DNA from: Streptomyces aquilus
Lineage (GTDB): Bacteria; Actinomycetota; Actinomycetes; Streptomycetales; Streptomycetaceae
DNA: 64,000 bases
Direction: 5' to 3'
Assembly: GCF_003955715.1 (NCBI RefSeq)
Contig: NZ_CP034463.1
Coordinates: 1,240,001-1,304,000, forward strand
Positions 1 through 9,131 of this stretch are shown piece after piece; within the stretch, counting starts at the first letter, position 1, and each line of letters starts with the position of its first letter. Position numbers and translations under genes: made by a program. Under the pieces are notes generated by a model that was not told the origin of the DNA, did not search any database, and was given only the letters and a program-made list of their open reading frames with translations.

Positions 1-1462
1 CGCGGGTCCGACGATCAGCCGGCATCTCTACGGCCACTTCGCCGAGCATCTCGGCCGCTGCATCTACGGCGGCTTCTGGGTCGGCGAGGACTCCCCGATC
101 CCCAACGAGGGCGGTATCCGTCTCGACGTCGTCGAGGCCCTGCGCGCCCTGAACATCCCCAACCTGCGCTGGCCCGGCGGGTGTTTCGCCGACGAGTACC
201 ACTGGAAGGACGGCGTCGGCCCGCGCGAGCAGCGGCCCCGGATGGTCAACACGCACTGGGGCAACGTCGAGGAGAACAACCACTTCGGCACCCACGAGTT
301 CCTGGCCCTGTGCGAACTGCTGGGCGCCGAGCCGTACATCAGCGGCAACGTCGGCTCCGGCACCGTGCAGGAGATGAGCGAGTGGGTGGAGTACCTCACG
401 CGCGACGGCGACAGCCCCATGGTGCGGCTGCGCAAGGCCAACGGGCGTGAGGAACCGTGGCGGGTGAAGTTCTGGGGCATCGGCAACGAGACCTGGGGCT
501 GCGGCGGCAACATGCGCGCCGAGTACTACGCCGACCTGGCCCGGCAGTACGCCACGTACTGCCGTGACCACGGCGACAACAAGCTGTACCGGATCGCCTC
601 GGGAGCCGCGGACGCCGACTACAAGTGGACCGAGACGTTGATGCAGCAGATCAGCTGCTTCGGCTGCGAGGCCACCCCGAAGAACTTCTTCCAGGCCCTG
701 TCGGTGCACTACTACACGCTCGCCGGCCCCTGGGAGGCCAAGGGCAGCGCCACCGACTTCGACACCGACGCCTACTACCGCACGATGGCGGCGGCCCGGA
801 AGATCGACCGGATCCTCACCGGCCACTCCACCGTCATGGACGTCTACGATCCCGGCCGCACGGTGGGCCTGGTGCTGGACGAGTGGGGCACCTGGTGGGA
901 CGTGGAGCCGGGCACCAACCCCGGGTTCCTGTTCCAGCAGAACACCCTGCGGGACGCGCTGGTCGCGAGCGTGCACTTCGACATCTTCCACAAGCACGCG
1001 GCGCGGCTGCGCATGGCCAACATCGCGCAGACCGTCAACGTCCTCCAGGCGATGGTCCTCACCGACGGCGACAGCCTGGTGCTGACTCCGACCTACCACG
1101 TCTTCGAGATGAACAAGGGCCACCAGGACGCCCGTTCGCTCACCGTCCACCTGCGGGGCGAGGACCCGGAACCGGAGCGCCTGTCCGCCTCCGCCAGCGT
1201 GAAGGACGGCACGGTGCTCATCTCGCTGTCCAACCTCGACGCGGCGGAGCGGGCCCGGGTGACGCTCGACCTGCGCGGCGGCAGCCTGGGTGCGACGACC
1301 GCCCGCATCCTCACCGCCGACCGGCTCCAGGACCACAACGCCCCGGGCGCGGCGGAGACGGTTGCGCCGCGTGCCTTCGACGATCTGAAGACCACCGACC
1401 GGGGGCTCGAAGTGACCCTGCCGCCCCACTCCTTCGTCACCGTCCGGGCCCCGCTGGCCTGA
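1..1462 (+). CDS. Alpha-N-arabinofuranosidase, GH51 (5' end outside window)
   Basis: Retaining glycoside hydrolase that releases L-arabinofuranose from arabinan or arabinoxylan oligomers. The reading frame is open from base 2, and the first visible residues ([18 protein letters not shown]) match the start of the GH51 catalytic barrel, so only a few codons are missing; about 486 residues are visible and the family is usually near 500. The acid/base Glu lies in [11 protein letters not shown] and the nucleophile Glu in [10 protein letters not shown], both intact. A C-terminal beta-sandwich follows the barrel. There is no signal peptide in the visible part, which fits intracellular action on imported oligosaccharides. 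A strong hairpin follows the stop, and a LacI-type regulator lies 87 bp downstream on the same strand, as is common for hemicellulose genes. Family call secure; exact substrate inferred. Confidence 0.93.
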   Translation, partial: AGPTISRHLYGHFAEHLGRCIYGGFWVGEDSPIPNEGGIRLDVVEALRALNIPNLRWPGGCFADEYHWKDGVGPREQRPRMVNTHWGNVEENNHFGTHEFLALCELLGAEPYISGNVGSGTVQEMSEWVEYLTRDGDSPMVRLRKANGREEPWRVKFWGIGNETWGCGGNMRAEYYADLARQYATYCRDHGDNKLYRIASGAADADYKWTETLMQQISCFGCEATPKNFFQALSVHYYTLAGPWEAKGSATDFDTDAYYRTMAAARKIDRILTGHSTVMDVYDPGRTVGLVLDEWGTWWDVEPGTNPGFLFQQNTLRDALVASVHFDIFHKHAARLRMANIAQTVNVLQAMVLTDGDSLVLTPTYHVFEMNKGHQDARSLTVHLRGEDPEPERLSASASVKDGTVLISLSNLDAAERARVTLDLRGGSLGATTARILTADRLQDHNAPGAAETVAPRAFDDLKTTDRGLEVTLPPHSFVTVRAPLA

Positions 1463-1469
1463 CCCGCGC

Positions 1470-1503
1470 CCCGGCCCCGCCGCTCGCGAGGGGCGGGGCC
1501 GGG
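1470..1503 (+). terminator. Hairpin terminator after the arabinofuranosidase gene
   Basis: Perfect 12-bp GC-only inverted repeat (arms 1470-1481 and 1492-1503, loop of 10), starting 8 bp after the stop codon. There is no T-tract, which is usual for Streptomyces terminators. Confidence 0.7.
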
Positions 1504-1511
1504 ATGTAATG

Positions 1512-1527
1512 GTCCGACGGACGTCGG
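1512..1527. promoter_or_regulatory. Candidate operator upstream of the LacI-type gene
   Basis: Two overlapping palindromes, GTCCGACGGAC (1512-1522) and CCGACGGACGTCGG (1514-1527), sit 23-38 bp before the regulator start. LacI proteins bind short palindromes and often repress themselves, so this is a candidate autoregulatory site. In GC-rich DNA such palindromes also occur by chance. Confidence 0.3.
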
Positions 1528-1549
1528 CAGCACAGAACAGGGGGTGGCC

Positions 1550-2563
1550 ATGGCGACCATGCAGGACGTGGCCCGGGCGGCCGGTGTCTCGGCGATGACG
1601 GTGTCCAACGTCATCAACGGTCACCCCAAGGTGGGCGAGGCGACCCGGGAGAAGGTCCTCGAGGCCATGGCCCGCCTCGACTACCGCGTCAACGTCTCCG
1701 CCCGCAACCTCCGCAAGGGCCGCACCGGCACCATCGGCCTGGCCGTCCCGGAGGTGGACAGCCCCTACTACGGGCGGCTGGCCGCGGCCATCATCGCCGC
1801 GGCCGCGCCGCTCGGCCTGCGGGTCGCCATCGAGCAGACCTACGCCCTGCGGGACAGCGAACTCGAGGCACTGGCGATGTCCCGCAACCGCCTCTACGAC
1901 GGGCTCATCCTGAGCACGGTGGGCATGGGACCGCAGGACACCGAGTGGCTCACCATGGACCATCCGGTGGTCATCCTGGGCGAGCGGATCTTCGGCGGCC
2001 CGGTGGACCACGTGGCCATGCCCAACGTCGAGGCCTCCCGGGCGGCCACCCGTCACCTCGTGGAACGGGGCTGCCGGCGCATCGCGTTCGTGAGCGGCAC
2101 GGTCGGCGAGGAGGTCGACGTGTCGAGCCTGCGGCACACCGGCTACCGGCAGGCCCTGGAGGAGGCCGGCCTGCCCCTGGACCCGGAGCTGCACCAACGC
2201 CTGGCGGCCTTCTCCCGGGCCGAGGGGGCGCGCTGCGCCCGGGACATGGTGGAGCGCGGGCTCGACTTCGACGGGGTCTTCTGCGTGACCGACACCGTGG
2301 CCATGGGGGTGCTGCGCGGCCTGGCCGACGCCGGGGTCCGGGTGCCGGAGCAGGTCAAGGTGATGGGCTTCGACGACGTCCCCGAGAGCGGGTTCCTGGT
2401 GCCCTCCCTGTCCACCGTCGACCCCGACCACGACACGATGGCCGAGCGCGCCGTCCGCCTCCTGGTCCGCCGGATCGAACGGACCGGCGCCCGGCCGGAG
2501 CCGGAGGAGTTCGTCAGCCGTTTCTCCGTGGTGGTGCGGGAGTCCACGGGCGGCCCCGCCTGA
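1550..2563 (+). CDS. LacI family transcriptional regulator
   Basis: DNA-binding repressor with a sugar-binding effector domain. The N-terminal helix-turn-helix is canonical (MQDVARAAGVSAMTVSNVINGH), followed by the hinge region and a periplasmic-binding-protein-like domain from about residue 60 to the end (FDDVPESGF near the C terminus is the usual effector-domain motif). I chose the ATG at 1550 because the purine run CAGGGG ends 7 bases upstream; an in-frame GTG at 1544 would sit on top of that run. Length about 337 aa, normal for the family. Position directly after the GH51 gene suggests it controls arabinoside use, but the ligand cannot be read from sequence. Confidence 0.9.
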   Translation: MATMQDVARAAGVSAMTVSNVINGHPKVGEATREKVLEAMARLDYRVNVSARNLRKGRTGTIGLAVPEVDSPYYGRLAAAIIAAAAPLGLRVAIEQTYALRDSELEALAMSRNRLYDGLILSTVGMGPQDTEWLTMDHPVVILGERIFGGPVDHVAMPNVEASRAATRHLVERGCRRIAFVSGTVGEEVDVSSLRHTGYRQALEEAGLPLDPELHQRLAAFSRAEGARCARDMVERGLDFDGVFCVTDTVAMGVLRGLADAGVRVPEQVKVMGFDDVPESGFLVPSLSTVDPDHDTMAERAVRLLVRRIERTGARPEPEEFVSRFSVVVRESTGGPA

Positions 2564-2568
2564 CCTCC

Positions 2569-3009
2569 TCACCCCCCGGCAGCTGCCCTCACCAACGCTT
2601 CGGCGAGCGTGGCCGTGGGTTCGAGCACATGGAGGGTGCCGTGCGCGTGCAGCAATCTGCGTTGACCGGCGTCACACAGCAGGGCGAACCCGCGCTCCGC
2701 ACCGAGGACCCGGCCACGGAAGCGCAGCAGCACGCTCAGACCGGTGGAGTCGATGAAGGCGACCGGGCGCAGGTCGACGACATGGCCGGGGGCGTCCAGG
2801 CGCAGCAGGGAGTCCAGCCACAGCCGTAGCCCGGTGGCAGTGGCGAGGTCGATGTCACCGCGGAGTGCGGCGACGAGCAGGCCGTTCGCGGCCTTCAGGA
2901 GCTGGTGCTCCCCGGCCGGGGCCCAGTGGGCAGGGCCGACCGGCTCCAGCGTGTTCTCGTACAAGCCGTCCGTCCCTGTGCCCTGCCCACCGTGCACCCC
3001 GGACGCCAT
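2569..3009 (-). CDS. STAS-domain anti-sigma-factor antagonist
   Basis: Small protein of 146 aa with an STAS fold from about residue 38 onward (LLVAALRGDIDLATATGL) and the phosphorylatable serine in the classic FIDSTGL motif. Members of this family (SpoIIAA/RsbV-like) release sigma factors by binding their anti-sigma kinase when the serine is unphosphorylated. The N-terminal 35 residues are Gly/Pro-rich and probably unstructured, so the true start could be further in. It converges on the LacI gene with only 5 bp between stops. It is an orphan: no kinase or sigma gene is adjacent, although an RsbW-like protein and a SigB/F-type sigma lie about 9 kb away. Confidence 0.85.
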   Translation of the reverse strand: MASGVHGGQGTGTDGLYENTLEPVGPAHWAPAGEHQLLKAANGLLVAALRGDIDLATATGLRLWLDSLLRLDAPGHVVDLRPVAFIDSTGLSVLLRFRGRVLGAERGFALLCDAGQRRLLHAHGTLHVLEPTATLAEALVRAAAGG

Positions 3010-3199
3010 GTTCCGGAGCGGGCACGGGCGGTGACTTCGTCATCCCCGCACCGCGCGCACCCGCTCCGGAACTCCCCCTGGGCGGCTCCCCCTTGAACCG
3101 TGGGCATGCACTGTTCTACCTTCGCCACATGGTCGGGGCATCAACGCCCGCTCACCGGTGCCACAACGAGCGGACGCCAGTTGGGCCAGGTGATGCGGC

Positions 3200-3874
3200 A
3201 TGCGCCCGCACCTCGCCTTGATCGAGGACGACTCCGATTTCGCACTGATGTGCCGTTCCTATCTGGAGCGGGCCGGTTTCACCGTCACCTGGGCCATGGA
3301 CGCCCGCGCCGGCAAGGCCGCGCTGCACGAGGGCGGCATCGACCTGGCCGTCCTCGATCTGGGCCTGCCCGACGGCAGTGGCCTGGAGCTGCTGCGGGCG
3401 CTGCGCTCCACCAGCCGCCTCCCCCTCATCGTGATCACCGGCCGGGGTGCGGAGGCCGACCGGGTGGCCGGCCTGGAGATCGGCGCGGACGACTACCTGG
3501 TCAAGCCGTTCTCCCAACGGGAACTGGTGGCCCGTATCCGCGCCGTGCTGCGCCGCGCGCAGCCGCCGGACACCCCGACCGTGTTCCGGATCGGCCCGCT
3601 GCGCATCGACACCGCCGCCCGCCAGGCCTCCTGCGAGGGGTTCCTGCTGGTGCTGCGCCCCAAGGAGTACGCGCTGCTGGAGATGCTGGCCGCCGCGCCC
3701 GGCCGGGTGTTCTCGGCGGAGCAGCTCCTGGACCGCATCTGGGGCGCGTCCTGGCAGCAGCCCGCCACCGTCATCGAGCACGTCTACCGGCTGCGCGGCA
3801 AGCTCGCCCGGCTGCCCGTGCCCGCCCCGCGGATCACGACCGTCCGCGGCTACGGCTACCGACTGGACCCCTGA
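3200..3874 (+). CDS. OmpR-type response regulator
   Basis: Two-domain transcription factor of 224 aa. The receiver domain (about 1-115) has the acidic pair ED at residues 9-10, the phospho-acceptor Asp53 in VLDLGLPDG and the conserved Lys in LVKPFSQ. A winged-helix DNA-binding domain occupies about 128-224 (LRPKEYALLEML, TTVRGYGYRL). A stop codon lies 9 bases upstream in frame, so ATG 3200 is the first available start. The next gene, a hybrid histidine kinase, begins 20 bp after the stop, so the two are almost certainly one operon. The 190 bp on the 5' side is shared with the divergent STAS gene. Confidence 0.93.
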   Translation: MRPHLALIEDDSDFALMCRSYLERAGFTVTWAMDARAGKAALHEGGIDLAVLDLGLPDGSGLELLRALRSTSRLPLIVITGRGAEADRVAGLEIGADDYLVKPFSQRELVARIRAVLRRAQPPDTPTVFRIGPLRIDTAARQASCEGFLLVLRPKEYALLEMLAAAPGRVFSAEQLLDRIWGASWQQPATVIEHVYRLRGKLARLPVPAPRITTVRGYGYRLDP

Positions 3875-3894
3875 CCTGTCCCCGGAGCGCCGCC

Positions 3895-5556
3895 ATGCCC
3901 GAGACCCTGGACTTCCGGCGCCTCTTCGACGCCACCCTGTCCCCGCTGCTGGTCCTCACCCCCGACTTCACCATCGTCGAGGTCAACCGCGCCTACCTCA
4001 CCGCGACCAGGACCGAGCGCGCCATCGTCGGGCGGCCGATCTTCGAGGTGTTCCCCGACAACCCGGACGACCCGACGGCCGACGGCGTCGCCAATCTGCG
4101 GCGCTCACTGGAGACGGTGGTGGCGACCGGCCGCACCGACACCATGCCGCTCCAGCGGTACGACATCCCCACCGGCGAGGCGGGCGGCTTCGACGAGAAG
4201 TACTGGAGCCCGGTCAACGCCCCGGTCCTGGACGCGGACGGGCGGGTCACGCACGTCATCCACCGGGTCGAGGACGTCACGGAGTTCGTGCATGCGCGCC
4301 GGGTGGGGCGGGAGCAGCGGCGGGTGGCCGCCGAGGCGCAGATGCGGGCCGAGGGCATGGAGATCGACCTGTTCGTGCGGGCCCGGGAGATCCGCGAGGT
4401 CAACGAGCAGCTGCGCCGCGTCAACGCGGAGCTGGACGCGGCGGGGCGGCGGCTGCGGGAGGAGCAGCAGGCCAAGGACCGGTTCATCGCCACGCTCTCG
4501 CACGAGCTGCGCAACCCTCTCGCCGCGGCGACCGCGGCCACGGAACTGCTGGCGCTCGACATGCCCGACGGCCATCCGGCGCTGTCCGTGCTGGAGCGGC
4601 AGCTGGGCACGCTCGTGCGCATGAGCAACGACCTCCTGGACGGCACCCGGGCGCTCACCGGACGGCTGGAGCTGGTGCGCGAGCGGATCGACGTGCGGTC
4701 GGTCGTCGAGAGCGCGTGCGCCGACATCCGGGGCCTGTTCGGCCACGAGAGCCGCCAGCTGGACGTGGGGCTTCCGGCGGCACCGGTGGTGGTGGACGGC
4801 GACCGGCTGCGGCTGGCGCAGGTGCTGACGAACCTGCTGTCGAACGCGCTCAAGTACACGCCGCCGGGCGGCCGCACCGAGGTCGCGCTGCGCGCCGACG
4901 ACGGCCGGGCCCGGCTGACCGTCCGGGACGACGGCATCGGTTTCGACCCCGCCCAGGCCGAGGACCTGTTCGGCGTGTTCATGCGGGCGGCCCCGGCCGG
5001 CCCCGACACACCGGAAGGCCTGGGCCTCGGCCTGGCCGTCGCGCGGACGGTCGTCGAGCTGCACGGGGGCCGGATCAGCGCGCACAGCGAGGGCCCGGGC
5101 CGCGGCGCGGCGTTCACGGTGCTGCTGCCCGTCGTCGACCCGACGGCACCGGAGCCGCCCCGGCCCGTGGCCGTGCGCCCGGCCCGGCGTCAGCTGTCCA
5201 TCCTGATCGTGGAGGACAACGCCGACCTCGCCCTGACCTACCGCACCCTGCTCCAGCGGCAGGGCCATCACGTCACCGCCGTACACACGGGCGCCGACGC
5301 CCTCACCGCCACCGAGGACGGTCTCTTCGACGTCGTCCTGTGCGACCTGGGGCTGCCCGACGTCGACGGTTACACGGTCGCCCGCACGATCCGGGCCCGG
5401 CCGCACGGCGAGCGGGTGCGGCTGATCGCGGTGTCCGGATTCAGCCGGGGCACCGATCGCTCCCGGTCCCGGACGGCGGGCTTCGACGCCCACCTGGCCA
5501 AGCCGCTGCCGCTCAACGACCTCGTCGACCTGCTGGAGCGCCCCGACCCGGCCTGA
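3895..5556 (+). CDS. Hybrid PAS-histidine kinase with C-terminal receiver
   Basis: 553-aa soluble sensor kinase. Order of domains: PAS (about 8-130, LVLTPDFTIVEVNRAYL), an Arg/Glu-rich coiled coil (about 135-195), HisKA with phospho-acceptor His203 in TLSHELRNPLA, HATPase (LLSNALKYTPPGG for the N box, DDGIGFD and GLGLGLAV for the G boxes) to about 420, and a receiver domain from about 430 with phospho-acceptor Asp484 in CDLGLPDVDG. No membrane segment is present, so it senses a cytoplasmic cue through the PAS domain. It is co-transcribed with the response regulator upstream. A His-Asp phosphorelay inside the protein is expected from architecture; the ligand is unknown. Confidence 0.92.
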   Translation: MPETLDFRRLFDATLSPLLVLTPDFTIVEVNRAYLTATRTERAIVGRPIFEVFPDNPDDPTADGVANLRRSLETVVATGRTDTMPLQRYDIPTGEAGGFDEKYWSPVNAPVLDADGRVTHVIHRVEDVTEFVHARRVGREQRRVAAEAQMRAEGMEIDLFVRAREIREVNEQLRRVNAELDAAGRRLREEQQAKDRFIATLSHELRNPLAAATAATELLALDMPDGHPALSVLERQLGTLVRMSNDLLDGTRALTGRLELVRERIDVRSVVESACADIRGLFGHESRQLDVGLPAAPVVVDGDRLRLAQVLTNLLSNALKYTPPGGRTEVALRADDGRARLTVRDDGIGFDPAQAEDLFGVFMRAAPAGPDTPEGLGLGLAVARTVVELHGGRISAHSEGPGRGAAFTVLLPVVDPTAPEPPRPVAVRPARRQLSILIVEDNADLALTYRTLLQRQGHHVTAVHTGADALTATEDGLFDVVLCDLGLPDVDGYTVARTIRARPHGERVRLIAVSGFSRGTDRSRSRTAGFDAHLAKPLPLNDLVDLLERPDPA

Positions 5557-5646
5557 CCCGACGGCGGCCGGCGTATGTCTTCCGCCTGGTGCCCGGCTGT
5601 GCTTGCCTGGGGAGCCGATTTCGGTGTCCGGGGCGGGAGTTGCCGC

Positions 5647-6540
5647 ATGCGCAAGCCGTGGATCGTGGGATTGGTGCTGGCCGGAGTGCTGCTCGGCGCG
5701 TGCTCGGACCCGGAGTCCGGGCCGGAGGCGGCTCCGCCGTCGCCGGCCGTCGGCACCACGCACCAGCGTGCCGCCGCCAGCCCGAGCGCCCCGGCCAAGG
5801 CACCGAAGGTGCTCTACCTCGGGGACTCCCTGGCGATGGAGGCGCAGAAGGTGCTCGGCCAGGAGCTGCGCCGCGATCTGCGCGCCGACTACACCAGCAG
5901 GCCGTACTCGGGCACGACGGTCTGCGACTACCTGGAGGGCACCGGCGCGAAGTCCCTCGTACCGGACGGCGACAAGGCGGCCGCGCTCGTGCGGTCGCTG
6001 CACCCGGACTTCGTGGTGTTGCAGTTCTGGGGCAACGCGTGGGGCTACACGTGGTGCATGGACGGCATCACCCACGCCGACGACCCGACGACGTACTTCA
6101 AGCGGTACCGGGCCGACATGGCCCGGCTGACCGAGCAGATCGCCGCCGCGGGCGGTGCCGCGCGGCCGCGGATCGTGTGGGTGGCGCAGGGCCCGGACCC
6201 GATCACCCCCGACCGGGTCCGGCGCGTCAACGAGCTGTACGAGCAGCAGGCCGCCGCGTCCGGGGACGTCGTCGCGGACGCCGGGGCCCGGGTGAGCGCG
6301 GCCGGGGCCCGCTACACCTGGACGCAGTACCTGCCGTGCGACGCCTACGAGCACGAGCACCCCGCCTACTGCACCCAGCCGGGCCGGGACCGGACCGCCC
6401 TGCACCTCGACAGGGACTACCTGCACTTCTGCCTGGCGCCCACGACGTCCACGCCGAAGCCCTGTCCGGTCCGCTCGCCCGGCATCTTGCGGATCGCCCG
6501 GGAGATCACCCGCGTGATCGGCCGGGCCGCCGCCGGCTGA
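5647..6540 (+). CDS. SGNH-hydrolase-like lipoprotein
   Basis: 297-aa exported protein. The start at ATG 5647 has a good ribosome site (GGGCGGGAG); an upstream in-frame ATG at 5575 would bury the signal peptide. The lipobox is LLGAC with Cys19 as the lipidated residue, followed by a Pro/Ala/Ser linker. The SGNH block I is YLGDSLAME, an Asn appears in FWGNAW, and the block V Asp/His pair appears in HLDRDYLHF. Such proteins hydrolyse or transfer acyl groups at the cell surface. It is separated by 90 bp from the kinase gene and may be monocistronic. The substrate is not predictable. Confidence 0.82.
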   Translation: MRKPWIVGLVLAGVLLGACSDPESGPEAAPPSPAVGTTHQRAAASPSAPAKAPKVLYLGDSLAMEAQKVLGQELRRDLRADYTSRPYSGTTVCDYLEGTGAKSLVPDGDKAAALVRSLHPDFVVLQFWGNAWGYTWCMDGITHADDPTTYFKRYRADMARLTEQIAAAGGAARPRIVWVAQGPDPITPDRVRRVNELYEQQAAASGDVVADAGARVSAAGARYTWTQYLPCDAYEHEHPAYCTQPGRDRTALHLDRDYLHFCLAPTTSTPKPCPVRSPGILRIAREITRVIGRAAAG

Positions 6541-6543
6541 CGC

Positions 6544-7026
6544 TCACTCGCCGGCGTAGACCCGCTCCAGCTCGGCCTTGTCGAACTTGCTCATCGCCAT
6601 GAACGCCTTCGTCACCCGGACCGCCTTCTCCGGGTCCGGGTCGCTGACCATGGCGATCAGGTTGTCCGGGATGACCTGCCAGGACACGCCGTACTTGTCC
6701 TTGAGCCAGCCACAGGGGCCGGGCTCGCCGCCGTTCTCGGTGAGCTTGGCCCAGTAGTAGTCGATCTCCTCCTGGCTCTCGCAGAAGAGCTGGAAGGAGA
6801 TCGCCTCGGTGAACTTGAACTGCGGTCCGCCGTTCAGGGCGACGAACTTGTGCCCGTTGGCCGTGAAGTCCACGGCCATCACCGAGCCGGGCTCGCCGAT
6901 GCCGCCCTCGTTGACCCGGGCGACGGAGCCGATGCTGGAGTTCTTGAAGATCGAGACGTAGTGGTGCGCGGCTTCCTCGGCATTGCCGTCGAACCAGAGA
7001 CACGTGGTGAAACCGTCGGTCGCCAT
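6544..7026 (-). CDS. VOC superfamily protein, PhnB-like
   Basis: 160-aa protein with the vicinal-oxygen-chelate fold of the PhnB/3-demethylubiquinone-like group (MATDGFTTCLWFDGNAEEAAHHY at the N terminus, DKYGVSWQVIPDNL in the second half). This group is common in actinomycetes and functionally poorly defined; it need not be an enzyme. It converges on the SGNH lipoprotein gene with 3 bp between stop codons. Its promoter region (7027-7126) is shared with the divergent epoxide hydrolase gene. Confidence 0.82.
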   Translation of the reverse strand: MATDGFTTCLWFDGNAEEAAHHYVSIFKNSSIGSVARVNEGGIGEPGSVMAVDFTANGHKFVALNGGPQFKFTEAISFQLFCESQEEIDYYWAKLTENGGEPGPCGWLKDKYGVSWQVIPDNLIAMVSDPDPEKAVRVTKAFMAMSKFDKAELERVYAGE

Positions 7027-7126
7027 GGGTTCCTCCTGGGGCGTGGAATCGCTGTCGTGGGTGTGGACTGATCCATGCCCCGAAACTCATCGGCCGTACT
7101 GCCCCGTCCGGCCTACCATCCGCACC

Positions 7127-8341
7127 ATGACGTCAGCTCCCACGGAAAGCAGCGCGGACACGATCCGCCCCTACCGCATCGACATCCCGCAGAGCGACCT
7201 CGACGACCTCCACGCCCGCCTCGACCGCGCCCGCTGGCCCGACGACCTGTCGGCGACCGGCTGGGCCTACGGCGTACCGGCGGACTATCTGCGCGACCTC
7301 GTCCACCACTGGCGGCACTCCTACGACTGGCGGGCCGCCGAGGCGGAGCTCAACGAGTGGCCCCAGTTCACGACCGTCATCGACGGCACGACCGTGCACT
7401 TCGCCCACGTCCGCTCCCCCGAGCCGAACGCCACCCCGCTGGTCGTCACCCACGGCTGGCCGGGTTCGATCGTCGAATTCCTCGATGTGGTCGGGCCGTT
7501 GACCGATCCGGCGGCCCACGGCGGCGATCCGGCCGACGCCTTCCATGTCGTCGTACCGAGCATTCCCGGCTTCGGACTGTCCGGACCGCCCGCGGACACC
7601 GGCTGGGACGTCGGACGGATCGCCCGGGCCTGGGCCGAGCTGATGCGGCGGCTGGGCTACGAGCGGTTCGGCGCGCAGGGCGGCGACTGGGGCTCGGCGA
7701 TCTCCCGTGCGCTGGGCCGGGTGTGCCCCGACCGGGTCGTCGGCGTCCACCTCAACCTGGTGATCGGCGCACAGGCCACACAGGAGCCGACCGAGGACGA
7801 ACTCGCCGCGCTCCCTCCCGACGAGCGGGAGCGCACGCTCAAGTCGTGGCACCGGTGGAGCGCCCGGTCGCGCGAGGGGACGGGGTACATCGCCCTGCAG
7901 TCCACCCGGCCGCAGACCCTCGCCTACGCCCTGACGGACTCACCGGTCGGCCAACTCGCCTGGATCGTCGAGAAGTTCCAGGAGTGGACGGACTCGGAGC
8001 AGTACCCGGAGGAAGCCGTCGACCGGGACCGGCTGCTGACCAACGTGATGCTGTACTGGCTGACCGGGACGGCCGGTTCGGCCGCCCGCCTGTACTACGA
8101 GCAGGCCCACCCCCGGGGCGAGCAGCCGACCCGGCCCACCGAGCCCTCGACCGCCCCCACGGCGGTGGCCGTCTTCCCGGCCGAGATCTCGATCCCGCTG
8201 CGGCGCAACGCGGAGCGCACCGACACGATCGTGCGCTGGACGGAACTCGACCGCGGCGGGCACTTCGCGGCGATGGAGGAGCCGGATCTGCTGGTCGAGG
8301 ACGTCCGGGCGTTCTTCCGGCAACTGCGCGAAAAGGGCTGA
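7127..8341 (+). CDS. Epoxide hydrolase, EHN-domain alpha/beta hydrolase
   Basis: 404-aa enzyme predicted to add water to an epoxide. An epoxide-hydrolase N-terminal domain (about 10-110, IDIPQSDLDDLHARLDRARW) precedes an alpha/beta hydrolase core with the oxyanion motif THGWPGSIVEF, the nucleophile Asp in GGDWGSAI and the His in RGGHFAAMEEPDLL. The start at ATG 7127 follows the promoter region shared with the VOC gene. A longer in-frame start at 6983 was rejected because it would overlap that divergent gene. The family also contains juvenile-hormone epoxide hydrolase relatives; substrate unknown. Confidence 0.9.
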   Translation: MTSAPTESSADTIRPYRIDIPQSDLDDLHARLDRARWPDDLSATGWAYGVPADYLRDLVHHWRHSYDWRAAEAELNEWPQFTTVIDGTTVHFAHVRSPEPNATPLVVTHGWPGSIVEFLDVVGPLTDPAAHGGDPADAFHVVVPSIPGFGLSGPPADTGWDVGRIARAWAELMRRLGYERFGAQGGDWGSAISRALGRVCPDRVVGVHLNLVIGAQATQEPTEDELAALPPDERERTLKSWHRWSARSREGTGYIALQSTRPQTLAYALTDSPVGQLAWIVEKFQEWTDSEQYPEEAVDRDRLLTNVMLYWLTGTAGSAARLYYEQAHPRGEQPTRPTEPSTAPTAVAVFPAEISIPLRRNAERTDTIVRWTELDRGGHFAAMEEPDLLVEDVRAFFRQLREKG

Positions 8342-8376
8342 CCGGTGCGCGAAAACGCCTGATCAGAGCCCCTGCG

Positions 8377-8422
8377 CCGGTTTCTCTGCCGGTGGCGAAT
8401 CTGCCACGGGCAGAGAAACCGG
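8377..8422 (+). promoter_or_regulatory. PopR-type operator boxes upstream of the clpP pair
   Basis: A large inverted repeat (arms 8377-8390 and 8409-8422, perfect over 14 bp) with an inner repeat GTGGC/GCCAC. It contains TCTGCC-acg-GGCAGA at 8400-8414, an exact match to the TCTGCC-3N-GGCAGA box I recall for PopR in S. lividans. A degenerate second copy, TCTGCC-ggt-GGCGAA, occupies 8385-8399, directly abutting the first. The clpP start is 70 bp downstream. Confidence 0.82.
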
Positions 8423-8491
8423 CCACCGGCGGCCGGCGGGGTCGAGAGTGAAGTCGACGGCATCCCGACCACTCCGCACGGAGGCGCACCG

Positions 8492-9130
8492 ATGACTCCA
8501 CTCACCCCACTCCTGCCACGGGCCGAGGAGGGCGACACCCCGCCCTCCCGGTTCGACGACGACCTGGCCGCCCAGTTGCTCGGGCAGCGGATCGTCCTGC
8601 TGGGCACGCAGGTCGACGAGGTCTCCGCGAACCGCGTCTGCTCGCAGCTGCTGATCCTCTCCGCGGAGGACCCGCGCACCGACATCAGCCTGTACATCAA
8701 CAGCCCGGGCGGCTCGGTGTACGCGGGCCTCGCCATCTACGACACGATGCGGCTCATCCCGAACGACGTGTCCACCCTCGCCATGGGGTTCGCGGCCAGC
8801 ATGGGGCAGTTCCTGCTCTGCGCCGGCGCGCCGGGCAAGCGGTACGCCCTGCCCAACGCGCGGATCATGATGCACCAGGGCTCGGCGGGCATCGGCGGCA
8901 CCACGGCCGACATCGAGATCCAGGCGGAGAACCTGGACCACAGCAAGCGGACCATGGAGCGGCTGCTGGCCGAGAACACGGGCCAGACGCCGGAGACCAT
9001 CGCCCGCGACGGTGACCGGGACCGCTGGTTCACGGCCGAGGAGGCCAGGGAGTACGGCATGGTGGACCGGGTCCTGGAGTCCCTCGCGGACGTCCGCCCG
9101 GCCGCCTCGAAGCGACGGATGGGGCTGTGA
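8492..9130 (+). CDS. clpP3: ATP-dependent Clp protease proteolytic subunit, ClpP3-like
   Basis: 212-aa serine peptidase subunit that forms the proteolytic chamber used by Clp ATPases. The full catalytic triad is present: Ser103 in GFAASMGQ, His128 in RIMMHQGS and Asp177 in [11 protein letters not shown]. The [12 protein letters not shown] strand for substrate binding is also intact. An ACGGAGGC ribosome site precedes the ATG. It is followed after one base by a second clpP gene, and preceded by PopR-type boxes. In S. lividans the clpP3 clpP4 operon is silent until ClpP1/ClpP2 fail and PopR accumulates; the layout here matches that backup system. The gene number is assigned from context. Confidence 0.9.
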   Translation: MTPLTPLLPRAEEGDTPPSRFDDDLAAQLLGQRIVLLGTQVDEVSANRVCSQLLILSAEDPRTDISLYINSPGGSVYAGLAIYDTMRLIPNDVSTLAMGFAASMGQFLLCAGAPGKRYALPNARIMMHQGSAGIGGTTADIEIQAENLDHSKRTMERLLAENTGQTPETIARDGDRDRWFTAEEAREYGMVDRVLESLADVRPAASKRRMGL

Positions 9131-9131
9131 C

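Noticed and set aside
4105..6426. 773-codon minus-strand frame across the hybrid kinase
   Set aside because: Shadow of the kinase; no recognisable motif, and it would overlap two good plus-strand genes.
3447..6602. Very long open frame (1051 codons) overlapping the response regulator, kinase and lipoprotein
   Set aside because: Arg/Pro/Ala-rich translation with no domain; it is the off-frame shadow of the real high-GC genes.
6983..7127. Longer N terminus for the epoxide hydrolase
   Set aside because: It runs through the divergent VOC gene start; the EHN domain begins right after ATG 7127.
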